The notes beneath the pieces are model-generated. The model was not told the DNA's origin and did no database searches. It was given only the letters and a program-made list of their open reading frames with translations. A stretch of DNA of 64,000 nucleotides from assembly GCF_017569225.1 (NCBI RefSeq), contig NZ_CP071868.1, positions 3,968,001 through 4,032,000 on the forward strand, in the 5' to 3' direction. Source of the stretch: Pengzhenrongella sicca (GTDB taxonomy: Bacteria; Actinomycetota; Actinomycetes; Actinomycetales; Cellulomonadaceae). This document shows positions 53,563-64,000 of this stretch, one piece after another; the first letter of the stretch is position 1, and every line of letters begins with the position of its first letter. Made by a program: the position numbers and the translations under genes.

Positions 53563-53595
53563 CCGGCCCCCACCCCGGGTCGGGGCGGGGGCCGG
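53563..53595. terminator. Terminator between convergent crp and ridA
   Basis: CCGGCCCCCACCCC (53563-53576) pairs with GGGGCGGGGGCCGG (53582-53595) with one mismatch and a 5-nt loop. It can act in both directions. Confidence 0.65.
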
Positions 53596-53613
53596 TGGGC
53601 GGTGGGGCTGGAA

Positions 53614-54084
53614 CTACGCGAGCTCGACCAGGAGCTCGATCTCCACCGGCGAGTTCAGCGGCAGGACGGCGACGCCGACGGCGCTGCGGGCGTGCACGCC
53701 GGCCGCGCCGAAGATCTCGCCGAGCAGCTCGCTCGCGCCGTTGACGACGCGCGGCTGGCCGGTGAAGGCCGGGTCGCTCGCGACGTACCCGACGACCTTG
53801 ACGACGCGCTGGATCTGATCCAGGTCACCGATGAGCGCGGCGACGGCTGCCAGCGCGTTCAGGACGGCGATACGGGCGCACCCGGCGGCGTCGGCCGGCA
53901 GAACCAGGCCGGCACCCTCGCCCACCTTCCCGCTGACGGGCATCGCGCCGTCCACGAACGGCAACTGGCCGGATGTGTAGACGTACTTGCCCGAGCGGAC
54001 AGCGGGCACGTAGGTCGCGACCGGGGCCGCGACCGCGGGCAGGGTCAGGCCGAGCTCGGCGATCCGGTCGGTGACGACCCCCAT
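53614..54084 (-). CDS. RidA-family reactive-intermediate deaminase
   Basis: A 156-residue protein of the YjgF/YER057c/UK114 (RidA) family. KYVYTSGQLPF, CARIAVLNALAAVAALIGDL and SAVGVAVLPLNSPVEIELLVEL are characteristic. It hydrolyses reactive imines such as 2-aminoacrylate. ATG 54084 overlaps the stop of the DUF4177 gene. Confidence 0.9.
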   Translation of the reverse strand: MGVVTDRIAELGLTLPAVAAPVATYVPAVRSGKYVYTSGQLPFVDGAMPVSGKVGEGAGLVLPADAAGCARIAVLNALAAVAALIGDLDQIQRVVKVVGYVASDPAFTGQPRVVNGASELLGEIFGAAGVHARSAVGVAVLPLNSPVEIELLVELA

Positions 54085-54242
54085 CAGGCGGTCTTCGGGC
54101 GCTTGAGGTAGGCGACCAGGCCCGCGTCGGGTCCCTGGACGACCTGCACGAGCTCCCACCCGTCGGCGCCCCACTGGTCGAGAATCGCCTTGGTCGCGTG
54201 AATGATGAGCGGAACGGTCGCGTACTCCCATGTGGTGGCCAT
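54084..54242 (-). CDS. DUF4177-type small protein
   Basis: A 52-residue protein that reads MATTWEYATVPLIIHATKA, then LDQWGADGWELVQVVQ and YLKRPKTA, a DUF4177 pattern. Function unknown. Its TGA overlaps the ATG of ridA by one base (TGATG), so the two are translated together. Its short gap (10 bp) from whiB4 suggests a common row whiB4-DUF4177-ridA. Confidence 0.78.
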   Translation of the reverse strand: MATTWEYATVPLIIHATKAILDQWGADGWELVQVVQGPDAGLVAYLKRPKTA

Positions 54243-54252
54243 GGCAACAAGC

Positions 54253-54546
54253 CTAATGTGCGAGCTCTGGCGGCTCCCCCGCCACGACGAGATGGTCGAA
54301 CCACGACTCGATCTCCGGCCGACGGCGCAGCAGCGCCCGCCGCTCGCGCTCGGTCATCCCGCCCCAGACGCCGAACTCGACGCGGTTGTCGAGCGCGTCC
54401 GAGAGGCACTCCAGCCGGACCGAGCAGCCCTGGCACACGGCCCGCGCGGAGCGCTGCGCCGCGCCCTGCACGAAGAGGTCGTCGGGCGCGAGCTCAAGGC
54501 ACGCTCCGCGCGCCGTCCAATTCAGATCTCCTAGCAACGTTCGCAC
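54253..54546 (-). CDS. whiB4: WhiB-family Fe-S regulator (WhiB4/WblA type)
   Basis: A 97-residue WhiB protein. The four [4Fe-4S] cysteines are C16, C38, C41 and C47, then the GVWGGMTERERRALLRRR DNA-binding segment. Position beside ponA2 and downstream of the crp-ridA block identifies the WhiB4/WblA lineage. GTG 54546 is the start, with GGGG upstream. Divergent from ponA2 over 209 bp. Confidence 0.9.
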   Translation of the reverse strand: MRTLLGDLNWTARGACLELAPDDLFVQGAAQRSARAVCQGCSVRLECLSDALDNRVEFGVWGGMTERERRALLRRRPEIESWFDHLVVAGEPPELAH

Positions 54547-54755
54547 GCCGCCCCCCTTAACCAGTGGATCGATCTCCTACCTTGGATCACGAACACACCT
54601 GGACGCTAGACCCGCTCGGGGTATCTTGGCCGTTCGGAACACCCGTTGTGGTGACGAAACGGTCATCACGGCGTGTGTGCAGGTGCCGTGGAGGTATGCC
54701 CGGCGCCCGGCCTGACCGCACCCGGGCGGCAACGCCCTCCCGTATCCTGAGCCTC
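54547..54755. other. Divergent promoter region whiB4 / ponA2
   Basis: A 209-bp region without a credible gene. It must hold promoters for both sides; no single strong operator or -35/-10 pair could be read with confidence. Confidence 0.4.
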
Positions 54756-57254
54756 ATGGCTACCCCTGCCCGTACCCCTGGCCGTCAGGTCAACCTGATC
54801 CAGGCGCTCGCCCTCCTGCTCGCGTTCTTGCTGATGGCCGGAATCGGCGGGGTGCTGTCCGCTGGGCTGCTGATCCCCGCCGTGGCGGGGGCGAGCGTGA
54901 TCGCCGGCGCGACGACGACGGTGTTCCAGGACCTGCCGACCGAGCTGGCCGAGGTGCCCCTGTCGCAGAAGTCCACGGTGCTCGCCAACGACGGCACGAC
55001 CGTGCTCGCGACCTTCTACCTCGAGAACCGCATCGTCGTGCCGCTCGAGCAGATCTCGCCGATCATGCAGGCGGCCGTCGTCGCGACGGAGGACAAGCGC
55101 TTCTACACGCACGGGGGCATCGACCCGACCGGGATGCTCCGCGCGGCCGCGAAGAACGCGCTGACTTCGGACACCGAGGGCGCGTCCACCCTGACGCAGC
55201 AGTACGTCAAGAACGTGCTCATCGAGGCCGCGGCGCGCGAGACCGACGACGCGACGCGCGCCGCCGGCATCGCCGCCGCCCGCGAGGCCGAGGGGACCGC
55301 GGGCATCAGCCGCAAGCTCCGCGAGGCGAAGCTGGCCATCGCGCTCGAGCAGAAGTACACCAAGGACGAGATCCTCAGCCGCTACCTCAACATCGCCCAG
55401 TTCGGCGCCTCGGTCTACGGCGTCGAGGCCGCGGCGCAGTTCTACTTCAGCAAGCACGCCTCGGAGCTGAACTACCTCGACGCCGCGACGCTCGCGGGCG
55501 TGACCCAGAGCCCGACCCGCTGGGACCCCGTCGTCAACCCCGAGCAGTCCACGACGCGCCGCAACGTCGTCCTCGGCCTGATGCTCGACCAGGCGCTCAT
55601 CACCCAGGCCGAGTACGACGCCGGGATCGCCACCCCGGTCCTGCCGGTCGCCGAGGGCGGGTACCTCAACATCCAGGCCACCGGCCTCGGCTGCATGACC
55701 GCGAACGCCGTCGCGAGCTCGGGCTACTTCTGCGACTACGTCACCAAGGTGATCAGCCAGAACCCCGCGTTCGGCGAGACCGAAGAGGTGCGCAAGGCGC
55801 TCCTGTACCGGGGCGGCCTGACGATCACGACGACGCTCGACCCGCGCATGCAGCAGATCGCCGACGAGCAGGTCAAGGGCGGCATCCCGGTCGACGACCC
55901 GTCGGGCGTCGCGTCGGCCATCTCCGTGGTCGAACCGGGCACCGGCAAGATCCTCGCGATGGCGCAGAACCGGATCTACAACAACACCTCGACCGCCGGC
56001 CCGCGGGAGACCGCGGTGAACTACAACACGGACAGCGCCTACGGATCCTCCAAGGGGTTCCCGCCCGGCTCGACCTTCAAGCCGTTCACGCTCGTCGAGT
56101 GGCTGAAGGAGGGGCATAGCCTCAACGAGGTCATCGACGCGACCCGCCTGCAGTACAACCTGCGAGAGTTCAACACGACGTCCTGCGGCGTCAATCTGGG
56201 CGCGCAGCAGTACAAGTTCGGCAACGCCGAGGGCAAGGGCAGCATCATGTCGGTGCTCAACGCGACCAAGAACTCCGTCAACTCCGGCTACATCAAGATG
56301 GCGAGCGAGCTGAACCTCTGCGCGATCTTCGAGGGCGCGACGTCGCTCGGCGTCCACCAGCCCAATGGCGAGCCCTACCCCGTTCTCGCGTCGAACGTCC
56401 TCGGGAGCAGCAACGTCGCCCCGCTCACGATGGCAGCGGCGTTCGCGGCGTTCGCGGCGAACGGCAACTTCTGCGAGCCGGTCGCCATCACGAAGGTCGT
56501 CGACGCCACCGGAGCCGAGCTCCCCGTGCCGTCGAGCAACTGCCGCCAGGCGCTCGAGCCCCGCATCGCGGCCGCGATGAACTTCGCGCTCGGCCACGTG
56601 TTCGAGGGCACGGGCGCGGACGTCGGTGAGCTCGACCGGCCGTCGGCCGGCAAGACCGGAACGACGTCGCACAACGAGCACACGTGGTTCGTCGGGTACA
56701 CCCCGCAGCTGTCGACGGCCGTCTGGGTCGGCTTCTCCGAGGGCACCATCCCCGTCCAGAGCATGACCATCAACGGCAAGTACGTGCGCAACGCCTACGG
56801 CTCGACGATCGCGGGGCCGACCTGGAAGCGGTTCATGAACGCCGCGAGCGAAGGCATGCCGGTCGTCGACTTCTCCGCCCCGACCACGCTCGAGGTCGAC
56901 GGCGACAAGATTGCCGTCGCGAGCGTCGTCGGCCAGAGCGAGGACGCCGCCCGGGCGAACCTGAAGGCCCAGGGGTTCAACGTGAAGACCTCCGAGACGC
57001 CGGCGGCATCCAGCGCCCCCGCCGGCACCGTCGCGGCGACGTCGCCCGCGGCCGGCACCCGGGTCGCGAAGGGGTCGGTGGTGACGCTCACCATCTCCAG
57101 CGGCCCCGGCGACCCCGCTGCCGCGGCCCCCGCGAGCAACCCCGTGGCGACCGACCCGGCGGCCACGACCGACCCGGCGACGTCCGGCACCAGAGGTTCC
57201 GGCGGCACCGGCCCAGCTGACGGCGGCGGCGACAAGCCCAAGAAGGGCCGCTGA
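54756..57254 (+). CDS. ponA2: Bifunctional penicillin-binding protein PonA2
   Basis: An 832-residue class A PBP. It has a cytoplasmic start and a membrane anchor (about residues 12-50). The glycosyltransferase motifs EDKRFYTHGG and GASTLTQQYVKN follow. The transpeptidase Ser-x-x-Lys is in GSTFKPFTL and KTGTT in AGKTGTTSHNEHTW. One PASTA domain lies near residues 735-790. A Pro/Ala/Thr-rich tail ends the protein. ATG 54756 is used; an upstream in-frame start adds an unconserved region. Confidence 0.94.
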   Translation: MATPARTPGRQVNLIQALALLLAFLLMAGIGGVLSAGLLIPAVAGASVIAGATTTVFQDLPTELAEVPLSQKSTVLANDGTTVLATFYLENRIVVPLEQISPIMQAAVVATEDKRFYTHGGIDPTGMLRAAAKNALTSDTEGASTLTQQYVKNVLIEAAARETDDATRAAGIAAAREAEGTAGISRKLREAKLAIALEQKYTKDEILSRYLNIAQFGASVYGVEAAAQFYFSKHASELNYLDAATLAGVTQSPTRWDPVVNPEQSTTRRNVVLGLMLDQALITQAEYDAGIATPVLPVAEGGYLNIQATGLGCMTANAVASSGYFCDYVTKVISQNPAFGETEEVRKALLYRGGLTITTTLDPRMQQIADEQVKGGIPVDDPSGVASAISVVEPGTGKILAMAQNRIYNNTSTAGPRETAVNYNTDSAYGSSKGFPPGSTFKPFTLVEWLKEGHSLNEVIDATRLQYNLREFNTTSCGVNLGAQQYKFGNAEGKGSIMSVLNATKNSVNSGYIKMASELNLCAIFEGATSLGVHQPNGEPYPVLASNVLGSSNVAPLTMAAAFAAFAANGNFCEPVAITKVVDATGAELPVPSSNCRQALEPRIAAAMNFALGHVFEGTGADVGELDRPSAGKTGTTSHNEHTWFVGYTPQLSTAVWVGFSEGTIPVQSMTINGKYVRNAYGSTIAGPTWKRFMNAASEGMPVVDFSAPTTLEVDGDKIAVASVVGQSEDAARANLKAQGFNVKTSETPAASSAPAGTVAATSPAAGTRVAKGSVVTLTISSGPGDPAAAAPASNPVATDPAATTDPATSGTRGSGGTGPADGGGDKPKKGR

Positions 57255-57262
57255 GCACCGCG

Positions 57263-58198
57263 ATGGCCCCGAGGATCCTGCCCGCCGTCGGCGCGCTCGC
57301 GGCGGCGGGGGCGGCCGCCGTCGCCTGGGGCGCGCTAGTCGAGGTGCGCTGGTACGCCCTGCGGGAGGTGACCGTGCCCGTCCTGCCGCCGGGTCAGGAC
57401 CCGCTGCGCGTCCTGCACCTGTCGGACCTGCACCTGTCGCCGAGCCAGCGGCGCAAGATCGACTGGATCCGGGACCTCGCGACGCTCCAGCCTGACCTCG
57501 TCATCGACACCGGCGACAACATGGGGCACGTCGACGCCCTGCCGGCCGTCCTGGAGGCGCTGGACCCGCTGCTCGGCACGCCCGGCGCGTTCGTCATGGG
57601 CTCGAACGACTACTACGCGCCCATGGCCAAGAACCCGTTGCGGTACCTGCGCTCCGACGCCGGGCGGCGCGTCGTGCGCACCCCGCGCGAGCTGCCCGCG
57701 GACAAGCTCGCGGCGGAGCTCGTCGCCGCCGGCTGGCGCGACCTCGACAACCGCCGCGACACGATCGCGGCCGGCGGCCGGCGGATCGCGCTCGTCGGCG
57801 TCGACGACCCGCACTTCGACCGCGACATCCTCCCGGCCGCCGACGCCGCCACGACAGGCCCGTTCGACCTGCGCCTGGGCGTCGCGCATGCGCCGTACAC
57901 GCGCATCCTCGACGAGATGCAGGCCGACGGCGCGGATGTGATCTTCGCCGGGCACACGCACGGGGGCCAGCTCGCGATCCCCTTCTACGGCGCGCTGGTC
58001 ACGAACTGCGACCTGGACACCGGCCGGGCCAAGGGGCTGCACGGCTGGCCCGGTGCGCGCCCGGACGAGGCCGACGGCGCCGGGAGCACCTGGATGCACG
58101 TCTCGGCCGGTCTCGGCACCTCTGTGTACGCCCCCGTGCGGTTCGCGTGCCGCCCCGAGGCGACGCTCCTCACTCTCGTCGCACGCGCGGAGAGCTGA
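57263..58198 (+). CDS. Metallophosphoesterase
   Basis: A 311-residue enzyme with an N-terminal membrane or signal helix. The metal motifs are [22 protein letters not shown] and [12 protein letters not shown]. It starts 8 bp after ponA2, as in the mycobacterial Rv3683 arrangement, implying envelope-related phosphate-ester hydrolysis. Confidence 0.88.
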   Translation: MAPRILPAVGALAAAGAAAVAWGALVEVRWYALREVTVPVLPPGQDPLRVLHLSDLHLSPSQRRKIDWIRDLATLQPDLVIDTGDNMGHVDALPAVLEALDPLLGTPGAFVMGSNDYYAPMAKNPLRYLRSDAGRRVVRTPRELPADKLAAELVAAGWRDLDNRRDTIAAGGRRIALVGVDDPHFDRDILPAADAATTGPFDLRLGVAHAPYTRILDEMQADGADVIFAGHTHGGQLAIPFYGALVTNCDLDTGRAKGLHGWPGARPDEADGAGSTWMHVSAGLGTSVYAPVRFACRPEATLLTLVARAES

Positions 58199-58305
58199 CG
58201 CCGCGCGGTGCCGCCGCGGGTGCGGCCGCCGGGTGCCGCCGTCGGCCGTCGGATCGGACGTGATTCGTAGCATCCCCCGGAGTCAGGTAGTCTGACCAGG
58301 CAAAT

Positions 58306-58382
<77 letters not shown>

Positions 58383-58390
58383 GTAAGAAG

Positions 58391-58431
58391 GGCCCCTGGC
58401 CTGCGGAGACGCAGCCGGGGGCCTTCTCTTT
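58391..58431 (+). terminator. Terminator after tRNA-Pro
   Basis: GGCCCCTGGCCTGC (58391-58404) can pair with GCAGCCGGGGGCC (58411-58423), followed by the T-rich TTCTCTTT. Confidence 0.65.
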
Positions 58432-58712
58432 GGGTTCATCCGCAGGGGCTCAGGGCACCGCGAATTCACCGAGAATCAGCCCCGCGATGAACCAGACGGC
58501 GCGATCCGACGAATCTGACGGCGCGATCCCGGGGCGGCCCACGGGTCACGTGCGTTACTCCAGCACCTCGTGCGTCGCTGCGGTTCACCGTCCGCGCTGA
58601 GCATGGTGCGGATGAGGCTGCTGGGGGCGGTGGGACACGTCGCGGGCCACGCTGGTGCTGTTCCGTCACCTGCTCCGCGCGGAGAGCGCCCGATCGACGC
58701 TTCGGCTCGCAC
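58432..58712. other. Intergenic region without a recognised gene
   Basis: The 281 bp between the tRNA terminator and the VOC gene stop show no protein with family resemblance and no RNA gene. Confidence 0.5.
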
Positions 58713-59093
58713 TCAGTCAGTCTGCGGCGGGTGCTCGGCGACGCAGAAGCGGTTGCCTTCCGGATCAGCCAGGGTGGTCCACTGCACGTGCGGAACTTCG
58801 TCGAGGACGTCCCAGCAGAACGTGGCGCCGAGGCCTAGGAGACGTTGGACCTCGGCCCGCCGCGCACCCCACGGCACTGTCAGGTCCAGATGCGAGGCCT
58901 GGTGTTCGGGCCGCGGGCCGGTCTGGCGTTGGAAGAACATCCCGAATCCGCCCGGGCCGACCGGCGGCAGGTAGACGCTCTCGCCGCCCACCGACGCTAC
59001 GGCACCGGTCACGGCCGCCCAGAAGGCGGCGAGGGTCGTCGGTTCCTGAGCCTCCAGGTTGAACGCGCCGAGGCTGATCTGGGGAGCTGTCAT
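58713..59093 (-). CDS. VOC-family glyoxalase-like protein
   Basis: A 126-residue VOC-fold protein with paired half domains (ISLGAFNLEAQEPTTLAAFWAA and HLDLTVPWGARRAEVQRLLGLG). The terminal LADPEGNRFCVAE is typical. Substrate unknown. ATG 59093 is divergent from the methyltransferase gene. Confidence 0.8.
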   Translation of the reverse strand: MTAPQISLGAFNLEAQEPTTLAAFWAAVTGAVASVGGESVYLPPVGPGGFGMFFQRQTGPRPEHQASHLDLTVPWGARRAEVQRLLGLGATFCWDVLDEVPHVQWTTLADPEGNRFCVAEHPPQTD

Positions 59094-59163
59094 GCGCGCG
59101 ACGGTACGTCGTCGCGACCGGGGGTCCGTTTCCTTTCGGCCGGGACACCGCCACGATGGGCCC

Positions 59164-59781
59164 ATGGGCTTCTACGAACAGCGAATCCTCCCGCGCGCAC
59201 TGCACGCGGCCTGCGGCAGCAGCGGGCTCGCGCCGCTGCGGCGGCGGGTCTGCGCCGGACTCGCCGGTGAGGTCGTGGAGATCGGCTTCGGGTCCGGGCA
59301 CAACGCGCCGTTCTACCCGGCGGCCGTCGCTCGGGTCGCCGCGATCGAGCCGTCCGACCTCAGCTGGCGGCTGGCGGCCAAGAACCTGGCGGCGGCCCGC
59401 GTCCCGATCGTCAGGTCGGGCCTCGACGGCCAGTCGCTGCCCCTGGCTGACGACAGCGTCGACGCCGCCCTGTCCACCTGGACCCTGTGCACCATCCCCG
59501 ACGTCGCCGCGGCGCTCCGCGAGGTCCGCCGCGTGCTCCGGCCCGGCGGAACGCTGCACTTCCTCGAGCACGGCCTCGCGCCCGACGAGGACGTGCGCCG
59601 CTGGCAGCGCCGACTGGACCCGATCCAGCAGCGCCTCGTCGGCGGCTGCCACCTCGCGCGACCCATCGTCGACCTGCTGACGGCGGCCGGCTTCACCGTC
59701 ACCGACCTCGACGTCTTCTACGAGAAGGGCTCGCCCAGGTTCGGCGGGGCGGACTCCCTCGGCGTGGCCGTATCGGCCTGA
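59164..59781 (+). CDS. Class I SAM-dependent methyltransferase
   Basis: A 205-residue methyltransferase. SAM motif I is VVEIGFGSGHN (about residues 38-48), with LREVRRVLRPGGTLHFLEHG for the later motifs. The family resembles UbiE/COQ5-type small methyltransferases. ATG 59164 follows TGGGCCC with no strong Shine-Dalgarno. Confidence 0.83.
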   Translation: MGFYEQRILPRALHAACGSSGLAPLRRRVCAGLAGEVVEIGFGSGHNAPFYPAAVARVAAIEPSDLSWRLAAKNLAAARVPIVRSGLDGQSLPLADDSVDAALSTWTLCTIPDVAAALREVRRVLRPGGTLHFLEHGLAPDEDVRRWQRRLDPIQQRLVGGCHLARPIVDLLTAAGFTVTDLDVFYEKGSPRFGGADSLGVAVSA

Positions 59782-59846
59782 ACCGGCACGGCAGACGGCA
59801 CGACAGCAGACACGGCAGCTGGGGCGGCCGCCGTTAGGCTCCGGCC

Positions 59847-60338
59847 ATGCCGATCCCCGAGTTCATCCGCACGCTGCGCACGAAGGTGGGCACCGACCTG
59901 TTGTGGATGCCCGGGGTGAGCGCCGTCGTCGTGCATGCCGACGGCCGGCTGCTGCTCGGGCGCCGCGCCGACAACGACCTGTGGGCCGTCGTGAGCGGCA
60001 TCCTCGAGCCCGGCGAGCAGCCCGCGCACGCCGCGGCGCGCGAGGTGCTCGAGGAGACCGGCATCGTCGCGCGCGTCGTCGGCCTCGCGGCGGTGAGCTC
60101 GGACGCCCAAACCGTCGTCTACGGCAACGGTGATCGCGCCCAGTACCTCGACCTCACGTTCCTGTGCGAGTCGGCGGGCGGCGACCCGTACGCGGCCGAC
60201 GACGAGTCGACGGCCGCGGGCTGGTTCGCGGCGGACGCGCTGCCGGAGCCGCTCGCGCCGTCGACCCGCACGCGCATCGCGCACGCCCTGCGCTACCGCG
60301 CCGACCCGGCCGCGGGCGCCTGGTTCGACCGCCCCTGA
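59847..60338 (+). CDS. NUDIX hydrolase
   Basis: A 163-residue hydrolase. The NUDIX box is GILEPGEQPAHAAAREVLEETGI, split as GILEPGEQPAHAAAREV and LEETGI. It hydrolyses a nucleoside-diphosphate-linked substrate. It converges with asd; two 17-bp tandem repeats follow. Confidence 0.88.
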   Translation: MPIPEFIRTLRTKVGTDLLWMPGVSAVVVHADGRLLLGRRADNDLWAVVSGILEPGEQPAHAAAREVLEETGIVARVVGLAAVSSDAQTVVYGNGDRAQYLDLTFLCESAGGDPYAADDESTAAGWFAADALPEPLAPSTRTRIAHALRYRADPAAGAWFDRP

Positions 60339-60344
60339 TCCCGA

Positions 60345-60378
60345 CCCCGGCCCCGCCGCGGCCCCGGCCCCGCCGCGG
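60345..60378 (+). repeat. 17-bp tandem repeat, two copies
   Basis: CCCCGGCCCCGCCGCGG occurs at 60345-60361 and 60362-60378 without a gap. Confidence 0.7.
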
Positions 60379-60402
60379 CCGCCGCACTCGGCGGCGCAGC
60401 GC

Positions 60403-63685
<3,283 letters not shown>

Positions 63686-64000
63686 GCGGGCTGGTCTATC
63701 ACAGGACTGCGCGCACTCACGGGCTCGTGCGGGGATCGGCGGGGGCCGCGGCGGGAGGGGCCGGGGCGGCGGGTGCCGGTGGCGGGGCGGGGGCGGGGCG
63801 CGGGCGGGCGGGAGGGGCCGGGGGCGGCGGGTGAACCTGCGCGACGCCCTAGGTGCTGGAGTGGCCCCTGTGACCCGTGTGGCTCCCCACGCGTCACACC
63901 GGTCCCACCCGTCACGCGCGCGTCGGACAGGTTCAGCCGGGCGCGTTCCGGCGGCCCCCGAGGGCCCCGGGCGGACCCGTCGGGGCCCGCGGCGGCACCG
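63686..64000. other. GC-extreme intergenic region at the right end
   Basis: No gene is recognised. The stretch 63745-63830 is G-run-rich, with several G3-5 runs. It includes the dispersed 18-bp repeat (63822-63839) and an inverted partner at 63921-63940. Confidence 0.5.
63822..63839 (+). repeat. Dispersed 18-bp repeat, copy 2
   Basis: GGGCGGCGGGTGAACCTG is identical to 19294-19311. An inverted version, CGTCGGACAGGTTCAG, follows at 63921-63936, so the two ends could form a large stem-loop. Confidence 0.6.

Overview
The window is about 64 kb of very GC-rich, gene-dense actinobacterial chromosome. Several marker proteins fix the phylum: a WhiB-family Fe-S regulator, GlnR, a Crp of mycobacterial type, the Rv2747-type ArgA, and ClpC carrying a UVR domain. 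Gene content (glycoside hydrolase and ABC sugar operons, oligouronide catabolism) suggests a plant-polymer-degrading Micrococcales such as Cellulomonadaceae; that family assignment is inference. I see no prophage, transposase, CRISPR array or rRNA operon. One tRNA gene (Pro, CGG) is present.

Layout. 1-2025: 3' end of mutY, argA, and a DUF1989 gene preceded by a four-part GlnR-like box. 2058-7556: glycerol module, with a SorC-type regulator divergent from glpD-glpF-glpK, a near-perfect 24-bp palindrome ahead of glpD and a strong terminator after glpK. 7595-10517: an MMPL exporter divergent from its likely TetR repressor, with two palindromes between them. 10514-19194: a mannoside operon on the minus strand (LacI regulator, ABC binding lipoprotein, two permeases, an FAD oxidoreductase, a GH2 beta-mannosidase). 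19439-33551: a large hexuronate/oligouronide island with TRAP transporter, two IclR paralogues, MFS transporter, KduI, two KduD-like SDRs, an alcohol dehydrogenase, a 2-hydroxyacid dehydrogenase, KDPG aldolase and KDG kinase, with a DUF4862-like gene divergent from the TRAP operon. The route readable from the genes is KduI, KduD, KdgK, Eda, giving pyruvate and glyceraldehyde-3-phosphate.

33738-49439 is mostly housekeeping: nhaA, an aldo/keto reductase, an FAD oxidase, trmL, a two-gene HTH plus Clp-N cassette, clpC, macro-domain protein, dtd, asparaginase, a Phd/PIN pair, a FUSC-type membrane protein, ygfZ, a nitrobindin-like protein, a DsrE-like protein and membrane proteins. 49594-58198 carries glnR and then a block whose gene content resembles the mycobacterial Rv3670-Rv3683 region: alpha/beta hydrolase, nth, an RsiG-like coiled coil, crp, ridA, a DUF4177 protein, whiB4/wblA, ponA2 and a metallophosphoesterase. 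58306-63685 holds tRNA-Pro, a VOC protein, a methyltransferase, a NUDIX hydrolase, asd-lysC and a TSUP transporter.

The most distinctive signals are regulatory and structural. They are the GlnR-like box beside DUF1989, an identical three-half-site operator at two promoters of the uronate island, the self-contained promoter/operator of the HTH plus Clp-N cassette (apparently leaderless, next to clpC), and several different intergenic palindromes built from short tandem units arranged head-to-head. No single wholly novel machine is obvious. The HTH plus Clp-N cassette is the best candidate for an under-described system.
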